Shown here piece by piece: positions 54,256 to 64,000 of a stretch of DNA of 64,000 nucleotides (position 1 is the stretch's first letter; every line of letters starts with the position of its first letter). The stretch spans positions 55,999,970 to 56,063,969 of the forward strand of contig NC_087062.1 of the NCBI RefSeq assembly GCF_963678635.1, in the 5' to 3' direction. Made by a program: the position numbers and the translations under genes. The notes beneath the pieces were generated by a model that was given only the letters and a program-made list of their open reading frames with translations, did no database searches and was not told the DNA's origin. Origin of the DNA: Symsagittifera roscoffensis. Lineage: Eukaryota; Xenacoelomorpha; Acoela; Convolutidae.

Positions 54256-56369
54256 TAGATGTTTTTATGGCGCTCCTGGGTGTTATTCTTTTTTAACATC
54301 ATGACCGGCAGAACCGTTAACGAGCACTCCGCGCCGAGCGGATGCTCACATTAACGCCCTTAATAGGCCTAAACCGCCGGGGGCGGAAGGGTAGTTCGGA
54401 ACGCGGAAGCCTTCCGGATTACCGTGAATAGCTTTTTAACTTAGTTAAGACCGAAAATTCACGAATCAGGAAGGGTGGGGGGATCGGCCATTCCCTCGTC
54501 CCCTGAGTGGTTTGTGACCAAAAACACTGAAAGATATATGTAAAACCAAACAAAAAGTAGTATAGTACCAAAGAAAAACAAAAAAACATAAAAAATAACC
54601 GAAAAAACCAAAAACAGTAAAAAAAAGTAAAAAATCAGTAGAAATCATCCCCCCAGACAAGATGTGATCCGACCCCCCCGTTTGTTGTTGATAGATATAT
54701 TGGTGTTGCAAGCATTTATATCAGTCAGGATCGTTACGATCAGTGTTGTAGCCCGTTTGTGAGGCTTGTACTGTAGGGTTATTTGAGCATTTAAGCACGT
54801 TAATGATAAATTGCGCTCAATCCGGAAGTGTCAGCTGATTTGCGCTCAATTCGGAAGGGTCTTGGGAGAAGACTGATCCGGCAAGCAGTACAAGGAGCAA
54901 CAAGAAGAGGCTCAACGACGACAACAATCGACTGTTGGGTATCGTTACCAAGTTTTGTATCCCTTTTGGTACAAAAATTAGGATAGTAATCTGTGGGGGG
55001 CTAGACAGTGCTGCACTGTAGTGACCCTTCACCGAACTGCGAATATCCGAGTTAAGCACCTTAATTTGGATATTAAACAAACCCGGAGGGGTATAGTATT
55101 ACTAATATTATTATTTATATAGCCTATATTATTAGTCTTATATCGTTTTTCAGTGAAAAACAACGAAAACAGACCGGTTTTTAGGGTCAAAATAGCGATA
55201 TTTTGATCCCCCACAAGTCGCGATTTTTGAAATATCGATATTTTTTGAAACGGAAAAAAGCGCTAAGTTAGTGTGTTACATCGTAACTGCACTACCATCA
55301 TAGAGAGAACCGGTTAAGTTTAGTTCGAAAGTGGTTGGAACTACTTTGGTACCGAGAACCGAAATTTGGTGATTTTTGAGAAAACGAAACACTATAAATT
55401 TAGAAAATTTTTTGAAATTTTTGAGTTACAACAGTAAAAATAGTTGTTCGGACAACGTCCACTAGTGAATCTACAAGTTTCAAAACCCGCTACCCGAAAG
55501 CCTTCCCGGTTTCAGAGAAATCGAACTTAACGTGTTTGATTTGGTGGATTCATCAATCCGGAGGGGTACAGGTAGCATAGTTTTTTGCAAAAATTTTTCA
55601 ACTAAAGCGTTTTAGATCGGGTCTTTTGCATTGAACTAGAAGAGTATAGGCCTTTTGAGCTCGGATCAATGATTTTTAGGTCGAAAGGACCAGATTTGCG
55701 GAAAAAGTTAGGCGGAACCTATAAGAGAGAAAAATTTTTGAGTTTAAAAAAAAGACGTTTTGGTTAATAACTTTGGAACTACTGGGCATATCGAGTTGAT
55801 CTTGGTACCAATAGATCAGAAATTAGCTGAGCTTACTGATAGGGACAAAAGTTTTTTTCGGAAAAGAAAGCGTGGAAATTTTTTTGAGATTGTTTTTAGC
55901 AAATTCCTCAATTTGGAAGGGTACACCCTTCACCTTTTACAAAAAATTTTTAGAAAAGCCCTTATACCCCTACCAAAAGGTAATAGCGGTTGAATAAAGT
56001 AACTCTAGGCTGTTCTAGGCGAAAAAGGAAGGCTAAGGCACAGCAAAAGCTTAAGCGAGCCGAAGTTAGGCGAGCGATAAGACCCTTCACCGTTAGTGTG
56101 AATTGTCAAATAAGAGGCTTAACTTCAATCCGGAAGGGTCTAGGAAAGTAGTGCATACCCTTCCTAGTTAATTGAAAGAGCAAAATTGCATCGGAGAACG
56201 TATCGGGAGGGGTATAGGTTGAAAGTAGGAAATCTCCGAGAAGCTACTTTTACAAAACCGGAGGGTTCACAATCCGGAGGGGTCAAAATTTTTTTTTCAA
56301 GTTAAGAGGGTTCCGAATCCGGAGGGGTCTTATAGTTGCTAATTCGGAGGGGTCCAAATCCGGAGGGGT
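53724..56369. repeat. Field of AATCCGGARGGGT motifs in the LTR and leader
   Basis: Forward copies: 53,778, 54,384, 54,464, 54,819, 54,848, 55,081, 55,555, 55,910, 56,127, 56,202, 56,256, 56,271, 56,316, 56,341 and 56,357 (start positions; 0-3 changes each). Reverse-type copies (CCTTCCGGATT or ACCCTTCACCG): 53,724, 54,410, 55,024, 55,501, 55,925, 56,082 and 56,157. Several reverse copies are followed 40-60 bases later by a forward copy, so facing pairs recur. Spacing is irregular. Confidence 0.85.
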
Positions 56370-57152
56370 ATTATTTTATTAAAGGACTTAGATAGGCGAA
56401 AGAAAGACTAAAGGGAGAGGTATTAGGTTATTAGCACACAGGCTAGGGATCAGTGACTGCACTGGTAACTTGCCTTTCAATAAGAACCAGACCAAAACAA
56501 AACAGGTCCGATCTCGGATATTCGCGACACTAAGTCTAAATTAAAAAGAGCGTGATTCATTGGTGTGGATTGTAACATAATGGGTTTTTGGGAAAAGTGA
56601 CTGCCCTGAGGATTTTAGTAGGTCTAGCTCGGGCAGTCCGAAGGCAGATAGGTAACACAGTACTCGGTGGGTCCAATAGACGCCCACTAGAGAAAATTAC
56701 TGCCTTCAAAGTTTTGTCTGTTTAGTGCAGCACCGAGCAGGGAAAGCTTTTTCTTTAAAAGACAGGTTCGACTATTGTACTGCGACCGACTAAGAGTACA
56801 TTACACATACGTTTTTTTTCATAGAGGTATTCATAGTGTGACATTAAATATATATATTTTGTTTTTTGATTTTAAATCAACATAAACTGTGCTTGATTGG
56901 GTAGTGAGTACACTATCTTTTAAATTGACTGATAACATCATATTGTGTTAGTTTTCAAATCTTACTACCGATAATCGGTTAGTGTGAATAAATTTTATAC
57001 AAATTGTACTCTGATAACATACAGGGATTCGTGGTCACTATTTAATAGAATCTTGTGAAAAATATTGTGTTGTGTCATTATTATTGTTAATACAACTATA
57101 AGGTCTCTAGCAATCGGGTTAAGTATAGGCATTAAAAAGTGACAAATAGAGA
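54256..57152 (+). other. Long leader of Gypsy copy B
   Basis: 2.9 kb lie between the LTR and gag, with no convincing ORF. TGGCGCTCCTGGG at 54,268-54,280 could be a tRNA primer-binding site, but its 12-base distance from the LTR and the unknown tRNA make this weak. A GC-rich stem-loop lies at 54,322-54,347. Most of the stretch to 56,369 carries the repeated CCGGARGGG motif. 56,370-57,152 lacks it, and its last 391 bases match the start of the window. Confidence 0.8.
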
Positions 57153-60150
57153 ATGAGTCTAGACAAGTCAAGGATACCAAAACGAGGTAATAGCTCTAGG
57201 AAATTCATACCTGAAAAGCAAAGAAAAACGATAACCGATCCTTTTGTGGATTGGATCAAGCAATCCCGGTCTGATAAAGGGGAGACGGTTTCAGGCAGAA
57301 TGGTTGAAACGAGAAGTCAGAAGACCTCAGAAGATCGAAAAGAACTGTTAGAAGTGGAGGTCAATACGGACCATACCATGAACGACAACCAGGAAGTACA
57401 TGCACTGGAAGGGAGAGGCAGAAGGTTGGCGAGTGACTCTACTCCGGTAGAACAAGGCCATGATTTTGCCACTTCCACCGGGACGCTGGATCGAGAAGAG
57501 ATGTCGGAACTGTCCGACATCTCAACTGAAGTAGCGGCAACTAGAAGATCTCCGACAGACAACACTATGATGGCAGGCGGAACTGGGAAACAAACAACGT
57601 CATCATCATTCTCAGAAAGAATGAAGAACACCTTCGGAAACATCTTTCCATTCAGCATGGGAGGAGGAGCAGGAAACGACGGTGAATCCCAGGAGGAAGA
57701 GGATGAAGAGGAGCAAGGGGACTTTGGATCTCAAGTCAGCCTCAATAGTTCGATCCAGGAAAATGAGGCACACGTCGGAAGAGAGACTGGAACCATGGAC
57801 AAATTTGGTGTAGTGACAACGATAAGCAAAGAGGCAAACACACCGGGCCAGTCAAAAGACTTCGCGATTAGGACAAGTTCAGAGCCACAAACTGGAGAGA
57901 GTAGAACCAGAGGGCTAGGCAACGCGTTAGCGGATCCTGAAAAAGATAATGAAAAGACGTCGAGGCGGAGAGTTAAGGCCCGGATCTCGACCAGCACGAA
58001 GCTACCTGGGACCGACAGGGTTACATCACCACTAGTGACGCCACTCGTGGATAACGGGGCAGCACTAGAGGAAGCCTTAAACAACATAGTGGACAGTTTA
58101 GGAGAACAAAACGAGCAGATGTCAATAAGGATGAGTGAACTAGAAAGGGCAGTCCACATTGAAAGAGAGAGTCTGCGGGAAGAAATAAACCGCAACAGAC
58201 AAGAAGTTGGCAGGAGCGAAAAACACTTGAATGAAAGAACGGACGAACATATGGCGAGGAACTTGTCGCGAATGACAAGAGAGGCGGAACAGCGAGAGTT
58301 ACGCTTAAGAGACGACATGGAGAAGTTAAGAATTCAACAAGAGCAGTCTCTTGGGACTCTTGACACAAAGATAGACGCGATGATGGAGAGGCGAACTCAG
58401 GCTATCATGGATAGGTTGGACGGGCTACTAAGCATCAAGAGTGGACCAAAAGAAGGAGAACCGAACTCGGGAGGTCGCAGCAAGGAACCGAGGGTGTACT
58501 TCAATAAACATCAGAAGAGGAAGACGTATGGATCCACTAGAGGCAGGGGCAGTTCATCAGGCTATGCCACAAGGGGTAATGGAACATGGGGCCCAAACAG
58601 TAGAGCAAGTTCAACGGGGAACAGACAAACCTCTAACGAACGACTAACGCAAGGCACACATGCGACTGGGAGAAGTGACTCCGGCAACAGGGGGCATGCA
58701 AGCCCGAGGAGGAGTCATGTGGGCCAAGCGGGAAACGCTAAAGGTGATTCGGATTGCAGGGATGCACCGCACACAGAGCCTTCGACGAGGTGTGAGGACA
58801 CTCAAGCGGGACACTCAAGGGATGCTACGGCAATGGCCACAGCATTTGAACCCCTGAACAGGTCTTTGGAGACATTCCTGACAAGGTTATCAAGAACCAA
58901 TGAACGCAGTGAGAAGTCCAGAAGAGTCTTTAAGAAACCAAGATGCTACAAAGACGAATCTGATGGCTGTATTGATACCTGGATAGAGGTAATGAAGCTG
59001 CATTTCGAGGAAGAGGACTTGTCGGAGAGACAGGAATGCAGTGCGCTCACCAGCAATTTAGAAGGGACATCCCTGAACTGTGTCATGGCCAAGAAGCAAT
59101 ATCAACGTGACACTGCTGAGAAAATCTTCGAAATCTTGTTGAACCGTTTTGGATCAGGGGTGCAGGGGCACCAGGCGATGATGCGCTTCGAGAAACGGAG
59201 GCAACGAGAAGATGAAACGATAGACAAGTTTCTCGATAATTTGGAAATGCTGAGGAGACGCAGCCAACCGGACGAGTCAAACCGAAGGATGAACTTGGCC
59301 GTAGCCTCGAAATTTATCGATGGTGTGAAGAATGATGAACTTCGTACGATGCTAGCAACGCATTACACACCACTATCAACCAATGCGCCAACACCGGAGG
59401 AGTTGAGGCTCAAATCAAAAGAGTATCTTTTGTTGAAAACTCCTTCGAGATCTGGATATTACAAGAAAAATTATGGCAATTTTAACAACGGACCAGCAAA
59501 CCAAGGGAACAATTGGTACAAACCGAGGGATTATATGGACAAGAGACGCTCTTGTGCTAATTGCAGTTCAACGGACCATCATGTGTCAGCATGCCCAGCT
59601 TACAAACAAGGCATGAAAGCAATAGGCTTTAGCCTCGAGGACGAAGATGCGTCAGAGTTGGACCATGAGGATTTCATGAGAGGAGTAATTGCAAAATTCG
59701 GCCCGAGGTGTTTCTTTTGCAACTTGGAAGGTCATTTTAAATCAGATTGTCCGCAATTCTGGGATGCAGTGGCAGACATCAAGCATCCAAGACATGAAGA
59801 AGCTTTGTCAGGAGTGAAAGCCAGCAAGGCTCGACTTTTGAGTGAAGCGGAGGCACGCAGAAAGGATAAACCTCAAGAGCTGACGGCAAAGAAGATGCAA
59901 GCGGTAACAGAGGAGGCACGTGAGCCGGAACCAGCAACTGCGGCTGACGACTTCAAGATTGATTATAAGGCAGCCGCAAGGGATGCTCTGAATAGAGTAC
60001 AGCAGGAATTGGTGACCAAAGAGATTGAACAAAAAGTGAAACTTGAACTGGAAAATGAGAAGCTTCAGGAGCAACTGAATACCTTCGAAGCAACGGAGCT
60101 CGAAGAAACGAAAGCACCAAGCAGTTTAAACATGAAACTTAAAGTGATCT
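57153..60150 (+). pseudogene. gag region, Gypsy copy B
   Basis: The open frame starts MSLDKSRIPKRGNSS and runs on into protease. Domains in order: a charged N-terminus, a coiled coil (about 58,060-58,420), a Ser/Gly/Arg-rich linker (about 58,440-58,830), a capsid-like helical segment (about 58,860-59,360), zinc knuckles at about 59,550-59,595 and 59,708-59,755, and a second coiled coil (about 59,960-60,110). Gag and protease share one frame in this copy, so a single Gag-Pro product is likely for the family. The element as a whole is broken. Confidence 0.9.
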
Positions 60151-60529
60151 CCGGTAAGAGGTTCGGCATGGTGCCGCAAGGAAGCAAGATACAGTCGATA
60201 ATCTCAGTGGCTGGACATCAGGTGATCAGAAATCTGAGTGAACCATCCGAGTTCACTTTGATGCATTTGGACACATATGCAGATTATCTGAGGCAGGTGG
60301 AGCCACGCACCGAGTCGAGAGCTGTGCGAGCACTACTAACGACGGGTGGCCCTCGCATGAAGAAACTTCATGGACGCTACCTAGAGGTCTATGGGCCGTA
60401 TCAAGTAATGCTGAACGTGGATGGAATCAGTATCTACACCAGGACTTATGTAACAACAGATGATGACCAAATGGAGCAGATCTATTTGGGAGAAGAGGAA
60501 CTCAAGCTCCGCAGGATAGGCCATGACGC

Positions 60530-60880
60530 CATGATGGAACAAGACGCAGTACACATTGGATATGAAGCAGATGTGACCGCACATCTGCTCGACACCAACG
60601 GAACGAAAATCGGAGTCACAGGGCTTCTGGACACAGGAGCGGTAGTGAGTGTGATGCCAATAAAAACTTGGGAAAGAATGGGCTTCACGAGGGAAGATCT
60701 AATTCCAACGAATCTCCGACTGGCCGCCGCCAATCGAGGAGCCATTTACGTAGCCGGAAGAACACCAATAATGGTCCTCCACATGGGAGGACGGGATCTT
60801 TGGATGAGCTTCCTGGTAGAAATGAGAAACTTGAATTCGTTAAGTGATAGTAAACAGGTTTGCTTAGTACCGAATCCAAA
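60530..60880 (+). pseudogene. Protease domain, Gypsy copy B
   Basis: The GLLDTGAVVSVMP active-site block is at about 60,619-60,657, followed by the RTPIMVLHMGGRDLWMSF strand region. The stretch from about 60,565 to 60,815 looks base-identical to copy A. Confidence 0.8.
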
Positions 60881-61239
60881 TAGTCAGAGTTCGGTGATTT
60901 TAGGCCGGAGCTTCTCGGTAACGCGAAACGGACTGTGTGTCAGTGTGTTGTTGAACACACTGGACACCACGGTTTCAATCCAGCGTGGAAAGAAGCTTGG
61001 CTACGCTTTGCCGATGAGGACCGACTATGAGGAGACACAAAACTTGAAGAAAAATAGTGTGAAAGACTGTCCTTATCATGCTAATAAAGATAAAATTTTA
61101 AAGAGGATTAATGAATTAAAATCTATTCATAAATTGTTTTCAATGAAATCCGAAACGGACGACGGCTTATCAAGCTGCTCGAATTTTCCGGAACGCCCCT
61201 CGTCATATGAACTGGAATCTGACAAACCGGATTTGCCAG

Positions 61240-62140
61240 AGATAGAACATTTAAAAGGGAAAATAGGTGAGGGAGATTTCGAAAAATTGCGGGACCTCCT
61301 AAATCGGAACGCAGATGTATTTTCAAAACATAAGGCGGATATCGGTTGCTGTAATTTCGTCGAACACGAAATCGAACTAGAAGAGGGCGCCGTTCCCCAT
61401 AGGGAAGGCGCAAGGCGAATGACGCCACACAAATCGGAAGCGTGCCGAGCGGAAATAGAAATGTTGCTTGAATACGACATGATAGAACCTTCGAAATTGC
61501 CATTGGCTTGCGGAGTAATAATGGCGAAAAAGAAAGAGGGCAGCTTAGATTTTGTTGCGACTTTCGTTACTTGAATGCGGTAACGATAAAAGATGCGTAC
61601 CCGATACCGCGAACAGACGAGAGCCTATCTAAGCTTGGTGATGCCAAGTTCTTCACCACATTGGACTTAGGTTCTGCCTTCTGGCAGGTCCCTCTGCGAA
61701 AGAAGGACAGAGAGAAGACCGGATTCGTGTGCGATTTGGGATTGTACCAGTGGAAGAGGATGCCCTTCCGCTTGTGCAATGCAACGGCCACTTTTCAAAG
61801 ACTGATGGCTCAGGCTTTGACGAGAGTGACCAAGAAGTATGGGAATCTCGTGATGTGTTACGTGGATGACGTAGTCATAGCGACACCGACCCTGGAAGAC
61901 CACATTGATAGGCTCGATGAGGTCTTTGGATGCATGAAAAGAGCAGGATTAAAGTGCAAACCATCGAAATGTGAAATCCTTAGGGACTCGATTAAGTACC
62001 TAGGAAGAATGGTGGATAGGCATGGTGTGAGGCCGGACCCGGAAGCAGTGGAAGCAGTGTTGACATGGAAAGCCCCCACAACGGACACACAGCTCCTGAG
62101 CTTCCTAGGGTTTGCCAAATACTACCGAGAATTCATAAAA
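61240..62140 (+). pseudogene. Reverse transcriptase, Gypsy copy B
   Basis: Visible blocks are the HEIELEEGAVPHRE entry, CCDFRYLNAVTIKDAYPIPR, FFTTLDLGSAFWQVPL (motif A), LCNATATFQRLM, MCYVDDVVIATP (catalytic, about 61,852-61,890), IKYLGRMV, and LLSFLGFAKYYREFIKGYA at the connection. All are Ty3/Gypsy RT signatures. The part of the element holding this domain is broken. Confidence 0.9.
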
Positions 62141-62169
62141 GGATATGCGGACAAGGTGTACCCGATGCA

Positions 62170-62680
62170 GAAGCTGATGCGCAACAAAGGGAAAAAGTTC
62201 GAATGGAACGATGAGGCACAGGTTGCTTTCGAGAACATAAAGCGGGAACTGTGCGAAGCGCCAGTGCTGGGCATGCCTACAGAAAAGGGCATGTATGTTC
62301 TCGACACAGACGCATCGGTGGTGGCCATCTCAGGAATCTTGCATCAAGAGCAAGAATGGAACGGAAGAACAGTTCTCCGTCCCATTGCATACGGCAGCAA
62401 AGTCTTGAGTGACACAGAGATGAAATATGGCGCACCAAAAGCAGAAATGTTTGCAGTAGTCACCTTCGTGGAAAAGTACAGTGCATACTTGATGAGCGCT
62501 CCCTTCAAGTTACGCGTAGACAACAGAGCGTTATCCTGGTTGAAGACCTACTCGATGGATCAGAGTTATATTGGTAGATGGATAGTAAGATTGGATGGCT
62601 ACCATATGATAATCGAACACAGGATGCGTGATGAACACCAGAATGCTGATAGCCTCAGCAAGAAAACTGAGTCCTATGAA
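62170..62680 (+). pseudogene. RNase H, Gypsy copy B
   Basis: YVLDTDASVVAISGILHQEQ (about 62,293) carries the first catalytic Asp; the AEMFAVVTFVEKY, LRVDNRALSWLKTY and DEHQNADSLSKK blocks follow. 62,465-62,956 is base-identical to copy A 5,904-6,395. Confidence 0.88.
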
Positions 62681-62969
62681 AGATTGGAGCAAAAGCAAGC
62701 CAATCAGGCAGAAATAAAGGAGGGATTCTCGTTTCTAGACAAAGAAACTTATGAAGCGCTTCCCTTAACGAGATGGTTGGATAAATCTGGACATCCAATT
62801 CCAGGGCATCCTGAATTGCCTGTAGAGAAAGCAGCCGAGATAAAGATCCTATCCAAGGAGGACCCGATCCCCTTGGATCTGTTGCTGCGCTCGAATCTGG
62901 TCCAGCAAGAACTCTCTCACATGAACATAAACAGCCTCTCATTATTGGATAAAACGAAGGAAGATAAAA

Positions 62970-64000
62970 CGGTGCACCTGACAAAGGGGACCTCGAGGAA
63001 GATAGTTATCGCATCCTGAGACAATACTTCATGCAGAAGGAAGGGAGGTTATATTTGAACAAGGACGGGATCGTGGCTTGCAAAAGAAGAGAAGAGGACA
63101 GAGTCCTATACAAGTATAACGCGATAGTGTTACCGCAACTCTATCAGACAGAACTATTATTCAGGTCACATGATCAGATGGGCCATCAGGGGATCGACAA
63201 AGTATATCAGAGGATCCTGAAGCGCTTTGAGTGGCCTGGGATGAAAAAGGCATGCGAGAAATGGGTAACAGCATGTCTGTCATACCAACAGGTCAAGGAT
63301 CCAAGGAATTTGCGATTTCCTTTACAATCGATCGAGTCGTCTGAATTCAACGAGGTGGTGCAAATAGATCACCAAAAGATATGCATGACAGACAATGGTT
63401 ATAATCAGGTGCTGGTCATGATAGATCATTTCACGAAGTATGCAGAGGCCGTGCCCTACATAACTGCCTCGGCGGAAGAGACATGCGACCACCTGATCAA
63501 TACGTGGATAGCAAGACATGGTTGTCCGATGACGTTTCAATCGGATAATGGAACAGCTTTCGTAGGAGAGCTTACGAAAGAGCTTATGAGACGCTCACAG
63601 GTCGCTCAGGCTCACTCCACGACATACCACCCTCAGACGAATGGCTTAGTGGAAAGACAGAACAGGACGTTAGTGTCGATGCTGAGAGTATATTGTTCCA
63701 GGTACATGACCGATTGGGACAGATACCTTCCACAGGTGATGGGAGCATATAACAGCACGCAACACTCCACCACTGGAGTCAGTCCACACATGATGCTAAC
63801 TGGACACGAAAAGTCTTTACCCTTAACCTTCTTCTACCCAGAATATGAGGGGAAAAAAACGTCCCCACAGGTCTACGTGAGGGATGTGATCAGACGCCAA
63901 CAGGAGCTGAACGATTTGTGTAGACGAAACACTCAGCAGGCACAGGCAAGGCAGAGGAAAAAATTCGACAAGAAAGCAGCTGGTGCAAAGGCTTACTCGG
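62970..64000 (+). pseudogene. Integrase, Gypsy copy B (cut by window end)
   Basis: Contains SHDQMGHQGIDKVYQ with the zinc-binding His pair (about 63,168), the QIDHQKI and MIDHFTKYAEAV core, FQSDNGTAFVGE (about 63,536) and YHPQTNGLVERQNRTL (about 63,626). It aligns with about 7,430-8,450 of copy A. The acidic tail, accessory ORFs and 3' LTR would lie beyond the window. Broken. Confidence 0.88.

Larger units (their letters stand above)
53338..64000 (+). mobile_element. Ty3/Gypsy LTR retrotransposon, copy B (3' end outside window)
   Basis: Starts with a complete 5' LTR in an array unit, continues with a 2.9-kb leader, gag, protease, RT, RNase H and the first two-thirds of integrase, and then leaves the window. 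It is the same family as copy A and close to it in sequence, with mosaic stretches of identity. It is broken, though by fewer breaks than copy A in the part seen. The 5' flank ends AGAGG; the matching target duplicate should lie beyond the window. Confidence 0.95.

Noticed and set aside
54268-54280. Firm primer-binding site TGGCGCTCCTGGG
   Set aside because: It lies twelve bases from the LTR, and I cannot match it confidently to a tRNA 3' end; kept only as a possibility in the leader entry.
54466-54711. Minus-strand 81-codon ORF rich in Phe
   Set aside because: Produced by an A-rich low-complexity tract; no homologue within the window.
55760-55993. A 77-codon ORF in the copy B leader
   Set aside because: Phe/Lys-rich without domain signs, lying in motif-bearing leader; most likely a chance ORF.
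53724-56369. The repeated leader motif as a CRISPR-like array
   Set aside because: The repeats are about 13 bases, occur in both orientations, have irregular spacing and lie in a eukaryotic LTR element; there are no cas genes.

Overview
The window is retroelement-dense, AT-rich DNA from a eukaryote, most likely an invertebrate animal. The mix of Ty3/Gypsy, CR1/Jockey-like LINEs, a Penelope-like element (PLE) and a tRNA-derived SINE fits a cnidarian or another aquatic invertebrate, but the sequence does not settle the phylum. I found no convincing host gene, rRNA, functional tRNA gene or CRISPR array. Essentially all supportable coding sequence belongs to mobile elements.

Layout. 1-14,250: Gypsy copy A (+), entered from its leader, with gag, protease, RT, RNase H, integrase, a 120-residue accessory ORF, a coiled-coil plus SGNH-hydrolase region, a last small ORF, a 3' untranslated region and a 3' LTR. 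It sits inside a LINE (14,251-17,547) ending in a (CTT)n tail. 17,548-18,734: a 5'-truncated LINE RT. 18,985-19,260: an old LTR scrap on the minus strand. 19,420-23,802: a tRNA-like SINE (minus) split by a PLE (19,607-23,724, minus) that has direct terminal repeats, an RT carrying a PHD-type zinc finger, a GIY-YIG end and an upstream ORF. About 23,900-39,065: Gypsy copy C (+), an old relative of copy A, heavily decayed, with two snap-back rearrangements and a long region of accessory ORFs. 39,066-41,546: a decayed LINE of the first family. 41,547-42,950: an LTR and 3' end of another Gypsy relative (minus). 42,953-47,480: a CR1-like LINE (minus) with a 954-bp internal tandem duplication. 47,605-50,269: a related LINE (+). 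50,022-53,337: a 1.49-kb tandem array built from the LINE end, an LTR remnant and unknown DNA. 53,338-64,000: Gypsy copy B (+), with a 918-bp 5' LTR, a 2.9-kb leader and gag-pol, running off the window.

The most unusual material lies in the Gypsy family. Its leader and LTR carry more than twenty copies of a short motif, AATCCGGARGGGT and its reverse complement, many in facing pairs. Its 3' half encodes accessory proteins rather than a recognisable envelope: a small protein conserved between copies A and C, and a coiled-coil plus SGNH esterase-like protein. The polypurine-tract motif GTCCGGGGAG recurs inside the element, three times at exact 66-bp spacing. The PLE's PHD finger between RT motifs B and C is the other notable architecture. 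All three main Gypsy copies are broken and are described as fossils.
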